From positions 248,001 to 312,000 of the forward strand of contig JAWDKM010000004.1 in NCBI GenBank assembly GCA_032464575.1: 64,000 nt of DNA. Direction: 5' to 3'. How positions within the stretch are numbered: the stretch's first letter is position 1; every line of letters begins with the position of its first letter. The stretch is from Pontivivens sp032464575 (GTDB lineage Bacteria > Pseudomonadota > Alphaproteobacteria > Rhodobacterales > Rhodobacteraceae). The notes under the pieces were generated by a model. The model was not told where the DNA came from, made no database searches, and saw nothing but the letters and a program-made list of their open reading frames with translations. The translations under genes and the position numbers were made by a program. Positions 39,764 to 47,777 of the stretch are shown one piece after another.

Positions 39764-41494
39764 ATGAGCGAGACCGCCTACCAGGTGCTGGCCCGCAAGT
39801 ACCGGCCGGAGACCTTTGCCGACCTGATCGGTCAGGACGCGATGGTGCGCACGCTCAAGAACGCGTTCGAGTCGGACCGGATCGCTCATGCCTTTCTGAT
39901 GACCGGCATCCGCGGGACCGGCAAGACCACCACCGCGCGGATCATCGCGAAGGGCCTGAATTGCATCGGGCCGGACGGCACCGGCGGCCCGACGGTGGAG
40001 CCCTGCGGCGTCTGCGAGCCCTGCGTGGCGATCAGCGAGGGGCGGCATGTCGACGTGATGGAGATGGACGCGGCCTCCCGCACCGGGGTCGGCGACATCC
40101 GCGAGATCATCGACAGCGTCCGCTACCGCGCGGCCTCCGCCCGCTACAAGGTCTACATCATCGACGAGGTCCATATGCTCTCGACCAGCGCCTTCAACGC
40201 GCTGCTCAAGACGCTGGAGGAACCGCCGGAGCACGTGAAGTTCATCTTCGCCACGACCGAGATCCGCAAGGTGCCGGTCACGGTGCTCAGCCGCTGCCAG
40301 CGCTTCGACCTGCGCCGGATGGAGCCGGAGGAGACGATCCGCTACCTCGGCGAGATCGCGGGGAAGGAGGGCGCGCAGGTCTCCCAGGACGCTCTCGCCC
40401 TGATCACCCGCGCGGCCGAAGGTTCGATGCGTGACGCGCTCTCCCTGCTGGATCAGGCGATCGCCCATGGCGCGGGGGAGACCGGGGCGGACGAGGTCCG
40501 CGCGATGCTGGGTCTCGCGGATCGCGGCCGCGTGCTCGACCTCTTCGATCTGGTGATGCGCGGCGATGCGAAGGGCGCGCTGGAGGAGTTGTCGGGCCAG
40601 TACGCCGCCGGCGCCGACCCGCTCGCCGTACTGCGCGACCTGGCTGAGATCACCCACTGGGTCAGCGTGGTGAAGATCAGCCCCGACGCCGCCGAGGATC
40701 CCACCGTCAGTCCCGACGAACGCGCCCGCGGGCTCGACATGGCCGGGAAGCTGCCGATGCGCGCCCTCTCCCGCGCCTGGCAGATGCTCATCAAGGCGCT
40801 GGAGGAGGTCGCGGCCGCGCCCAACGCCATGATGGCGGCCGAGATGGCGATCATCCGCCTCACCCACGTGGCCGACCTGCCCTCGCCCGAGGAGCTGATC
40901 CGCAAGCTGCAGGACACGCCCGCCCCCGCCATGGGCGGCGGCGCCCCCCCATCGGGTGGCGGCACCGCGCGCATGGCGCTGGCCGGCGGCGCGCCGCTGG
41001 CGATGGCGGCCCCCGCGCCGGAGCCCGTCGCAGGCGAGGAGCCGCTCGCACGCTACGGCTCCTTCGACGACGTGGTCGCCCTGATCCGCAAGCGGCGCGA
41101 CATGAAGCTGCTGGTGGAGGTCGAGGATCACGTGCGCCTCGCCCGCTACAGCCCCGGCCGGATCGAGTTCCAGCCGACGCCCGATGCGCCGCAGCACCTC
41201 GCTGCGACACTCTCGCAAAGGTTGTCTAGCTGGACCGGCAACCGCTGGGCCGTCACCATCGTCTCGGAGGGCGGGGAAGAGACGCTGGCGGAGCTCCGCT
41301 CGGCGCGGCGCAACGACGAGGAAGCGCAGGCTCGCGCGCATCCGCTGGTGCGGGCGGCCCTCGATGCGTTTCCCGGTGCAACGCTGCGGGAAATCCGCGC
41401 TCCGGCAACCGAACCGGATCCGGCCGAGGCAGTGTTGCCGATTGATCCCGATGACGCCCCCGACGACTGGGAACCGTTCGACCCGTTCGAATAG
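39764..41494 (+). CDS. dnaX: DNA polymerase III subunit gamma/tau
   Basis: Clamp-loader ATPase of 576 residues. Start AYQVLARKYRPETFADLIGQ, Walker A GIRGTGKTTTARI near 47-59, zinc module CGVCEPC near 86-92 (with an upstream cysteine in LNCIG), Walker B VYIIDEVHMLS near 128, sensor 1 FIFATTEIRKVP near 162 and sensor 2 GSMRDALSLLDQAI near 220. A proline/glycine-rich linker (ATPMGGGAPPSGG-type) near 390-425 leads to a tau-like C-terminal part. No obvious frameshift signal for a separate gamma form was seen. Confidence 0.94.
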   Translation: MSETAYQVLARKYRPETFADLIGQDAMVRTLKNAFESDRIAHAFLMTGIRGTGKTTTARIIAKGLNCIGPDGTGGPTVEPCGVCEPCVAISEGRHVDVMEMDAASRTGVGDIREIIDSVRYRAASARYKVYIIDEVHMLSTSAFNALLKTLEEPPEHVKFIFATTEIRKVPVTVLSRCQRFDLRRMEPEETIRYLGEIAGKEGAQVSQDALALITRAAEGSMRDALSLLDQAIAHGAGETGADEVRAMLGLADRGRVLDLFDLVMRGDAKGALEELSGQYAAGADPLAVLRDLAEITHWVSVVKISPDAAEDPTVSPDERARGLDMAGKLPMRALSRAWQMLIKALEEVAAAPNAMMAAEMAIIRLTHVADLPSPEELIRKLQDTPAPAMGGGAPPSGGGTARMALAGGAPLAMAAPAPEPVAGEEPLARYGSFDDVVALIRKRRDMKLLVEVEDHVRLARYSPGRIEFQPTPDAPQHLAATLSQRLSSWTGNRWAVTIVSEGGEETLAELRSARRNDEEAQARAHPLVRAALDAFPGATLREIRAPATEPDPAEAVLPIDPDDAPDDWEPFDPFE

Positions 41495-41666
41495 CGAATA
41501 TATATATTTCAAATACTTGAACAGCGAGGCGGATGTTAACGCCACGTTATGATCAGCATTTGCGACATATTGTATTGATCATTCCGTTGCGCCGAAATAT
41601 CGGCTGCGGCCACTTTCGTGCAACGCGCACGCCATCGCGCTCAACTCACCTCATGGGAGAACCCCA
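41495..41666. promoter_or_regulatory. AT-rich promoter region of the NIT-like gene
   Basis: 172 bases, unusually AT-rich for this chromosome (AATATATATATTTCAAATAC after the dnaX stop; ACATATTGTATTGATCATTC near 41565). Probably carries the promoter of the exported protein gene that follows; a specific -35/-10 pair cannot be fixed. Confidence 0.4.
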
Positions 41667-42590
41667 ATGACAACTCGAGATTGTATCTCGAACGTTCTGC
41701 TCGTTGCCGCGCTCGCCATTGGTGCGCCGACGGGCGCCACCGCAGACGCAGACACAGCCGCCAGCGCCCCGGTCACCGCCGAGGAGGCCACCCGCCGCGT
41801 CAACGTGGCCGGGCGCCAGCGGATGCTGTCGCAGCGCATCGCCAAGGCCGCCTGCCTCGCCTCGACCGGCATCTCCGCGGGACCGCATCTCGACCAGCTC
41901 GACGCGGCCTATACGCTGTTCCGGCGGTCGGACGCGGCGCTGCGTGTCGGCGACGCCGAGTTCGGACTGCCGGCCGAGCGCTACCAGAGCGTGCTGGCCG
42001 CACTGTCCGAGATCGACGGCCCGTGGCGTGCCTACAGCCGCATGATCGACACGACAGTCGCCGACGGATCGATCGAGGACGAGCGCCTGCTGGTGCTCGA
42101 CGCGGCCAGTGTCGAGGTGCTCGACCGGATGAACGCCGCGGTCAACCGCACAGCGCGCGCCTATGGCGATGCCGGGCCCCGGATCCCGCTCGCGCTCACC
42201 GTCACCGTCGACATCGCCGGGCGGCAGCGGATGCTGACCCAGCGCGCGGTGAAGGAGGCCTGCCTCATGCAGGTCGCAGGCAACCCGCAGGACTACGCCG
42301 ACCGGCTGGGCCGCACGGTCGAGCTCTTCCAGCTTTCGCTCGCCGCCCTGCAGGACGGCCTGCCTGACGCCGGCGTGCTGTCCGCACCCAACGCGGAGAT
42401 CGAGGCGCAGCTCGCCGAGGTCGAGCGGCTGTGGCAGGAGGTCGAGGGCACGTTCGCGCGCGCCGCGGCTGGCGAGGTGCTGGACGCCGGCGCGCTGGCG
42501 AGCCTGGCCGAGCGCGTCGAGCCGCTGCTGGCCGCCATGCACGCGGCCGTCGGCATGTACGAGGACGTCGACCTGACGACCCCGAGCTGA
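41667..42590 (+). CDS. exported protein with two NIT/PilJ-type sensory repeats
   Basis: A 307-residue protein with a signal peptide (about 1-26, NVLLVAALAIGAPTGATA) and two homologous helical domains. Each begins with the PilJ/NIT hallmark: RVNVAGRQRMLSQRIAKAAC near residue 44 and TVDIAGRQRMLTQRAVKEAC near 185. In other proteins this domain is the sensory part of methyl-accepting transducers or histidine kinases (NarX-like, binding nitrate). Here there is no transmembrane anchor after the signal and no output domain, so it may be a free periplasmic ligand binder. GGGAGA precedes ATG 41667. Convergent with the sensor kinase gene, 16 bases apart. Confidence 0.8.
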   Translation: MTTRDCISNVLLVAALAIGAPTGATADADTAASAPVTAEEATRRVNVAGRQRMLSQRIAKAACLASTGISAGPHLDQLDAAYTLFRRSDAALRVGDAEFGLPAERYQSVLAALSEIDGPWRAYSRMIDTTVADGSIEDERLLVLDAASVEVLDRMNAAVNRTARAYGDAGPRIPLALTVTVDIAGRQRMLTQRAVKEACLMQVAGNPQDYADRLGRTVELFQLSLAALQDGLPDAGVLSAPNAEIEAQLAEVERLWQEVEGTFARAAAGEVLDAGALASLAERVEPLLAAMHAAVGMYEDVDLTTPS

Positions 42591-42606
42591 AACGAGCGCC
42601 TTCCCG

Positions 42607-44100
42607 TCACGACGCGATGGGAAGGCCCGGCCGCGCGAGGTCGCCGACGCTCGACAGCGGCGCGGTGATCGTCCAGCGAAGACCCTCCACGGGCAAGTCG
42701 AGCGCGATGTCCGCGCCCAGCGCCTGGCGCACCATCCGCTCGGTCGTGACCCGGCCGAACCCCCGGTGACCCGTCTCCTTCACCGGCGGACCGCCGGTCT
42801 CGCCCCATGTCATCGAGAAGACGCGTTCCGCCCCCTCCGTCACGCTCCATTCGATCGCGATGCGGCCGGTGCTGCTGGACAGGGCGCCGTGCTTGATGGC
42901 GTTGGTGGACAACTCGTGCAGGGCGAGCCCGATCGCCTGCGCGGCCGCGGGGTTCAGCTCCACCGCGGGTCCGCCGGCGGAGATCTGCTCCGCCCCCAGC
43001 CCGCCCAGATGCGCCAATTGCGTCTCGATCAACTCCTCCAGCGCCACCGAGGTCCAGTCTCCGGCCACGATGAGGTTCTGCGACCGCGACAGGCTCTGCA
43101 GCCGCTGGCCGATATCGTGGGCGAAGGCCTGCGGATCGGAGTTCGTGGCCGTCAGCCGCACCATGGCCTGCACCACGGCCAGGAGGTTCTTCGCCCGATG
43201 ATTGACCTCCCGCATCAGGAGGCGGATCTGCGCCTCGCGCATGCGCCCGTCGGAAACATCCGCGAAGGTCACCGCGAAGCCGTCTTCGACTTTGACCGCG
43301 GTCACCCGGAACCAGCCGTCGATCCCGTCGAGGGCATAGCGGAACTCGTCCTGCCAGGGATCTCCGGTCTCGACCACGTTGCGATACGCGTCGAAGAGGC
43401 CGGTTTCGCCGTGGCCCGGCATCTCCTCCAGCATGCAGCGACCGATGATCTCCTCGGGCCGGGCGCCGAGGACCGCCGCCCCGGCCGCGTTGGCATATAT
43501 CCGGCGGAAGTCGACGATCCCGCCCCCGGCATCGCGCACGGCCTCGAACAGCATGAAGCCGTCGGGAGAGGCGTCCTGCACGGTTCGGAACCGGGCCTCG
43601 CTCGAATCGAGCGCGCGCCGCGTCGTCTCGATCTGACCGACGAGCGCGTCACGCGCGGCCTCCAATTCCACGAGCGTGCGGCGATGTGCCCCGATTTCGC
43701 GCGTCAGCGCGTCGTTCGCGGCCTGCAGGGCCGCCGGTGCCGGAATGGCGAGGGCCCGGGGGATCAGGAAGAACACGGCCGCAGCGGTCACGATCGACAC
43801 AACCGCCGTCAGCGCCTTGGCGAGGCCCTGCACCAAGTAGATCGGCTGCCACAGCGTCACGAGGCCGATCACGTGCGTGATGCCGCACATGAGGATGAAG
43901 GCCGCGAACATCGCGGCGAGGCCCTTCATCTCCAGCTCCGGCCGGCGGCGCAGGAAGATCAGGATCGCGATCGGAATGGCGAAGTAGGATGCGGCGATCA
44001 GCAGGTCGGAGAGCGCATGCAGCGTGAGCAGGCCGGGTTGCCAGAGCAGGCAGTACCCGTGTGGCATGAAGGCCGTCCCGTCCAGCAGTGCGTCGAACAT
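42607..44100 (-). CDS. HWE-type sensor histidine kinase with ethylene-receptor-like membrane domain
   Basis: A 497-residue kinase. Residues 20-115 form three membrane helices matching the copper-dependent ethylene-binding domain of plant ETR1: SDLLIAASYFAIP (D32, Y39, I42, P43) and ILMCGITH (I69, C72, H76). A coiled coil (about 125-170) and a PAS domain (about 170-285, ARFRTVQDASPDGFMLFEAV) follow. The kinase is of the HisKA_2/HWE class: phospho-accepting H301 in EVNHRAKNLLAVVQAM, ALHELSTNAIKHGALSS as N-box, GHRGFGRVTTERMV as glycine box. ATG 44100 with AGAGGAAAG upstream is preferred to 44136. No response regulator gene is adjacent. Confidence 0.85.
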   Translation of the reverse strand: MFDALLDGTAFMPHGYCLLWQPGLLTLHALSDLLIAASYFAIPIAILIFLRRRPELEMKGLAAMFAAFILMCGITHVIGLVTLWQPIYLVQGLAKALTAVVSIVTAAAVFFLIPRALAIPAPAALQAANDALTREIGAHRRTLVELEAARDALVGQIETTRRALDSSEARFRTVQDASPDGFMLFEAVRDAGGGIVDFRRIYANAAGAAVLGARPEEIIGRCMLEEMPGHGETGLFDAYRNVVETGDPWQDEFRYALDGIDGWFRVTAVKVEDGFAVTFADVSDGRMREAQIRLLMREVNHRAKNLLAVVQAMVRLTATNSDPQAFAHDIGQRLQSLSRSQNLIVAGDWTSVALEELIETQLAHLGGLGAEQISAGGPAVELNPAAAQAIGLALHELSTNAIKHGALSSSTGRIAIEWSVTEGAERVFSMTWGETGGPPVKETGHRGFGRVTTERMVRQALGADIALDLPVEGLRWTITAPLSSVGDLARPGLPIAS

Positions 44101-44230
44101 GAGCGAGCTTTCCTCTGAACCCTGCCGACGCAGCATCTAGCAGCCAAAAGTTAACGAACCCTGAGCGAGCTTGCGGCCCGACGGGTCGGTTGATAATTCC
44201 AGCGGACCAATCGACGGCAGGAGCGCGAGG

Positions 44231-46006
44231 ATGGCCGACACCACAGAAGAGCGCGCGCGCGCCTCCGGCCTCGGGCCGATCCGCGGCCTGGGACCGTTCC
44301 TTCGTCCGTACCGCGCGTGGATCGTGGCGGCGGGGGCGGCACTTGTCCTGACCGCCTGCCTGACGCTGGTCCTGCCCATCGCGGTGCGGCGCGTCGTGGA
44401 CAACTTCCTCGGCGACGATATCGCCCAGACCGATGCCTATTTCGGGGCGGCGATCGGCATCGTGGCCCTTCTCGCGGCCGGAACGGCGCTGCGCTACATG
44501 CTCGTCACCCTGATCGGCGAGCGCGTGGTGGCCGACATCCGGCGCGCGACCTACGACAAGGTCATCGGGATGAGCCCTGCCTTCTACGAGCGGCTGATGA
44601 CCGGGGAGGTGCTGAGCCGCCTGACCACGGACACGACGTTGATCCTGTCGGTGGTCTCCTCCTCCATCTCGGTAGCGCTGCGCAACGTGCTCACCTTCAT
44701 CGGCGGGCTGATCCTGATGCTCGCCACCTCGCCGAAGCTGACGGCGGCCGTGCTCGTGCTGGTGCCGCTCGTGATCCTGCCCATCGTGATCCTCGGCCGC
44801 CGCCTGCGTCGGCTGAGCCGGGAGAACCAGGACCGGATCGCGGACAGCTCGGCCCAGGCGTCCGAGACGCTGATGGCCGCGCAGACCGTGCAGGCCTACA
44901 CCCATGAGACGGTGAGCCGGAACGCCTTCGGCGCGCTGACCGAGGCGTCCTTCGATGCCGCCCGCCGGCGCGTGCGGGTGCGCGCGGTGATGACGGCGAT
45001 CGTGATCTTCCTCGTCTTCACCGGCGTCGTCGGCGTGCTGTGGCTCGGCGCGCGCGAGGTGCGCGAGGGGCTGATCACGCCCGGCACGCTGGTGCAGTTC
45101 GTGATCTACGCGGTGCTCGTCGCCGGCGCCGTCGGCTCGCTCAGCGAGATCTGGGGCGAACTGATGCGCGCCGCGGGCGCGACGGAGCGGCTGGTGGAGC
45201 TCCTCGAGGCCGAGGACCCGATCAGGGACGCAAGTCCCGCCGCCGCCCTGCCCGAGGCCCGCGGCGCCGTGACCTTCGACGGCGTCTCCTTCCGCTACCC
45301 CGCACGACCCACGGTGCCCGCGCTCGACGACGTCACGCTGAAGGTGCAACCGGGGGAGACGGTGGCCATCGTCGGCCCGTCCGGGGCGGGCAAGTCCACG
45401 ATCTTCCAGCTCCTCCTGCGCTTCTACGACCCCGATGCGGGTCGCGTGGTGGTGGATGGCGCCGACATCGCGACGCTCGACCGGGCCGACATGCGCACCC
45501 GCTACGCCCTCGTCCCGCAGGAGCCGGTGATCTTCGCCGCCTCGGCCCGCGACAACATCCGCTTCGGCCGGCCCGACGCCAGCGATGCGGAGATCGAGGC
45601 GGCGGCGAAGGCCGCGGCCGCCCACGACTTCCTCACCGCCCTGCCCGACGGCTACGGAACCTATGTGGGTGAGCGTGGCGTGATGCTGTCGGGTGGCCAG
45701 AAGCAGCGGATCGCCATCGCCCGCGCCATCCTGCGCGACGCGCCGATCCTGCTCCTCGACGAGGCGACCTCGGCCCTCGATGCGGAGAGCGAGCGCGCCG
45801 TGCAGCACGCGGTCGATGCCCTCTCCGAAGGGCGCACGACGCTGGTGATCGCCCACCGCCTCGCCACGGTGAAGAAGGCCGACCGCATCGTGGTGATGGA
45901 GCGCGGCCGCATCGTTGCCACCGGCACCCATGAGAGCCTGGTAGAGGAAGGCGGCCTCTACGCCCGCCTTGCCCGCCTGCAGTTCACCGGAGGCGTGGCG
46001 GCCTGA
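44231..46006 (+). CDS. ABC exporter, fused permease-ATPase (MsbA/lipid or multidrug type)
   Basis: Half-transporter of 591 residues that works as a homodimer in the inner membrane. Six helices in residues about 25-300 (WIVAAGAALVLTACLTLVLP first), then an ATPase domain: Walker A GPSGAGKST near 382, Q-loop VPQEPVIFAAS, signature LSGGQKQRIAIARAI near 487, Walker B ILLLDEATSALD near 508 and LVIAHRLATVKKADRI. ATG 44231 with GCGAGG upstream is preferred to the open extension from 44171. It resembles the BmrA/MsbA-like exporters annotated as lipid A or multidrug transporters; substrate open. Confidence 0.88.
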   Translation: MADTTEERARASGLGPIRGLGPFLRPYRAWIVAAGAALVLTACLTLVLPIAVRRVVDNFLGDDIAQTDAYFGAAIGIVALLAAGTALRYMLVTLIGERVVADIRRATYDKVIGMSPAFYERLMTGEVLSRLTTDTTLILSVVSSSISVALRNVLTFIGGLILMLATSPKLTAAVLVLVPLVILPIVILGRRLRRLSRENQDRIADSSAQASETLMAAQTVQAYTHETVSRNAFGALTEASFDAARRRVRVRAVMTAIVIFLVFTGVVGVLWLGAREVREGLITPGTLVQFVIYAVLVAGAVGSLSEIWGELMRAAGATERLVELLEAEDPIRDASPAAALPEARGAVTFDGVSFRYPARPTVPALDDVTLKVQPGETVAIVGPSGAGKSTIFQLLLRFYDPDAGRVVVDGADIATLDRADMRTRYALVPQEPVIFAASARDNIRFGRPDASDAEIEAAAKAAAAHDFLTALPDGYGTYVGERGVMLSGGQKQRIAIARAILRDAPILLLDEATSALDAESERAVQHAVDALSEGRTTLVIAHRLATVKKADRIVVMERGRIVATGTHESLVEEGGLYARLARLQFTGGVAA

Positions 46007-46403
46007 TCCCGGTGGGGTGGTAGGCGCCAAGAACCTCCGCGAAGGAAGATGAGGGTCGCGCCCGACCCGGGGCACGCTTGCGGAACTGTGTCGATCGGTC
46101 CGCGCTCACAAGGATCGAAGTCGCGATTTCAGCGGGCGGCACCTCCAAGGCGTCCTCGGTGGAGTGGGTCATCGGACTTCCCGGAAATCGTCCGGTGGAC
46201 GGTTTCGCTCGACGACGGGCGGAGCCCCGGGCGAGCGCGGCCCGGCTTATCAGCCGGGCGGAACAGATATCCGATATGATACCGCCCCGGACGTGATCCG
46301 GGGCCTTCGGCTACAGACCGCCTCATACGCAACGATCACGGCACTTCGGCCGGGACGACGCGTTGGAGTGCCGCTATCCTCGGGCCCGACCCGAAGATCC
46401 CCC
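46007..46403. other. 397-base intergenic region with palindromes, no gene
   Basis: No coding character. Contains two perfect hairpins, GCCCGGCT-TATC-AGCCGGGC at 46240-46259 and CCCCGGA-CGTGA-TCCGGGG at 46285-46303; the latter belongs to the R2 palindrome family. They lie between convergent genes and might act as a two-way transcription end, although neither has a T tract. Confidence 0.5.
46240..46303. repeat. R2 palindrome cluster
   Basis: Two adjacent GC-rich hairpins: an 8-bp stem GCCCGGCT/AGCCGGGC with TATC loop (46240-46259), and a 7-bp stem CCCCGGA/TCCGGGG with CGTGA loop (46285-46303). The second recurs at 49.7 kb and 60.5 kb. Confidence 0.6.
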
Positions 46404-46928
46404 TCAGGGCAGCGCCCGCGTCATCCGCGACGGCCCCGTGAGCACGTCGAGGATCCGGACCGACACGTCGAGGATGCGCGGATCGGCGCCCGGCCCCTTG
46501 GCGAAGATCTCCTCGAAATACATCCGCGCGTTGCGCCGGCAGTCGAAGAGGTAGTTGCCCGCCGCCTGCCCGGCCCCGTCCTCCGCCCAGAGCTTCGAGA
46601 TCAGGCCGGGTACATGGGACAGGAAGGGGGCGGCCTCGTCCATCTCCCGCCGGAAACGCTCGGGCAGTTCGGCGTAGCGGAAGGTGATGTGCAGCATCAC
46701 CGGTCCGCCCTGCGGCCCCTTCGGTCCATCCGGTTTCAAGGCATGGCCGGCCGCGATCCCGCGCATCACCAGCCGTGCCACCACCGACGAGATCCGCTCG
46801 CCCCAGCCGCGCGCAGACCCCCCGGGAGCGGGCGTGCCGGGGCTGCGGAACAGCGCCTCGAACGGCGCGAGCCCTCCCAGCGGGCGCGGCAGCAGGAACG
46901 CGGGACGGATCACGGCGGGGCGGGACAT
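46404..46928 (-). CDS. YdhR-like putative monooxygenase family protein
   Basis: A 174-residue protein whose C-terminal 100 residues (HITFRYAELPERFRREMDEA, APFLSHVPGLISKLWAEDGA, AGNYLFDCRRNARMYFEEIF) match the small ferredoxin-like fold of the YdhR/antibiotic-biosynthesis-monooxygenase group. The N-terminal 75 residues are an extension with PAFLLPRPLGGLAPFEALFR. It is read divergently from the TetR gene with palindromes between them, so it is probably that regulator's target. Enzymatic activity has not been assured even for YdhR. Confidence 0.7.
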   Translation of the reverse strand: MSRPAVIRPAFLLPRPLGGLAPFEALFRSPGTPAPGGSARGWGERISSVVARLVMRGIAAGHALKPDGPKGPQGGPVMLHITFRYAELPERFRREMDEAAPFLSHVPGLISKLWAEDGAGQAAGNYLFDCRRNARMYFEEIFAKGPGADPRILDVSVRILDVLTGPSRMTRALP

Positions 46929-46952
46929 CGGCGGAGTTCCTTCTCGAACGAG

Positions 46953-47022
46953 TGAACGCTGATCACAATGTAAAGGTGCATTACATCTGGACTTGGGTCA
47001 AGTGAAAAGTTATCAGTGTTCA
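46953..47022. promoter_or_regulatory. nested inverted repeats in the YdhR/TetR divergent promoter
   Basis: Inner palindrome ATGTAA-AGGTGCA-TTACAT (46968-46986), perfect 6-bp arms, a good size for a TetR-family operator. Outer arms TGAACGCTGAT (46953-46963) and ATCAGTGTTCA (47012-47022) are an 11-bp inverted repeat with one mismatch. All lie in the 95-base spacer between the divergent starts. Confidence 0.55.
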
Positions 47023-47023
47023 C

Positions 47024-47662
47024 ATGGACATCCCGACGCCCCCGATCCGCGCTTCCGAGGAACGCCCGAGCTATCACCACGGCGACCTGCGCCGCGCGCT
47101 GCTCGACGAGATGGGCGCCGTGGTGCGGGAGGAGGGCGTGGACGCCGTCAGCCTGCGCGCGCTGGCCCGCCGGGTCGGCGTCGCCCCCTCCGCGGCCTTC
47201 CGGCACTTCCGCGACAAGCGCGCGCTCTTCACCGCCTTCGCGACCGAGGCGCTTCAGGCGCTGGTGGCCAAGGTGCGCGAGCTTCAGGCGGCGGCTCCAC
47301 CCGGCGACAAGCAATTCGAGGCGATCGGGCGGGCCTACATCACCTTCGCCCGTGACGACCCGGGCCGGTTCCGCGCCATGTGCCGGCGCGAGCTGATCGA
47401 TGTCGACGACCCCGCCTACCGCGCGGGCGGCGAGGCGATGGACCAGCTCGTCTTCGACACGCTCAGCACCATCGCGCCGCACGCGGTGACGCCCGCGAAA
47501 CAGAGCGACGGCCGCGGGCTCCTCGCCTGGGCGGCGGTGCACGGCCTCGTCACGCTCGCCCTCGACGGCTGGATCGACGAGGCCGATCCGGCCGACCCGC
47601 TGGGCTCGCCCGAGGTGGAGGAGGCCTTCCGGCACCTCGGCCGGATCCTCGGTCCCGACTGA
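47024..47662 (+). CDS. TetR/AcrR family transcriptional regulator
   Basis: A 212-residue repressor-type regulator. DNA-binding helices in residues about 16-62: YHHGDLRRALLDEMGAVVRE, then VDAVSLRALARRVGVAPSAA, FRHFRDKRALFTAFATEAL, the standard TetR HTH. The second part is an all-helical TetR_C_33-like ligand domain (AYITFARDDPGRFRAMCRRE, GLLAWAAVHGLVTLALDGW). Divergent from the YdhR-like gene and upstream of an acyl-CoA synthetase. Likely controls itself and the YdhR-like gene through the palindromes at 46953-47022. Confidence 0.9.
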   Translation: MDIPTPPIRASEERPSYHHGDLRRALLDEMGAVVREEGVDAVSLRALARRVGVAPSAAFRHFRDKRALFTAFATEALQALVAKVRELQAAAPPGDKQFEAIGRAYITFARDDPGRFRAMCRRELIDVDDPAYRAGGEAMDQLVFDTLSTIAPHAVTPAKQSDGRGLLAWAAVHGLVTLALDGWIDEADPADPLGSPEVEEAFRHLGRILGPD

Positions 47663-47777
47663 GGCCTCAAGGCATTTTGACGCCGCGTCCCCCTTGTGTC
47701 ACGGTCGCCCCTGCGCGATGTCGATTTCGCAACGATACCTGCCTTGAAGGCGGGAGGGTGACAGCGGAGGGACCCCC

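Noticed and set aside
43649..46075. Minus-strand frame of about 800 codons opposite the ABC exporter
   Set aside because: Antisense shadow in high-GC DNA; the exporter on the plus strand has every expected motif.
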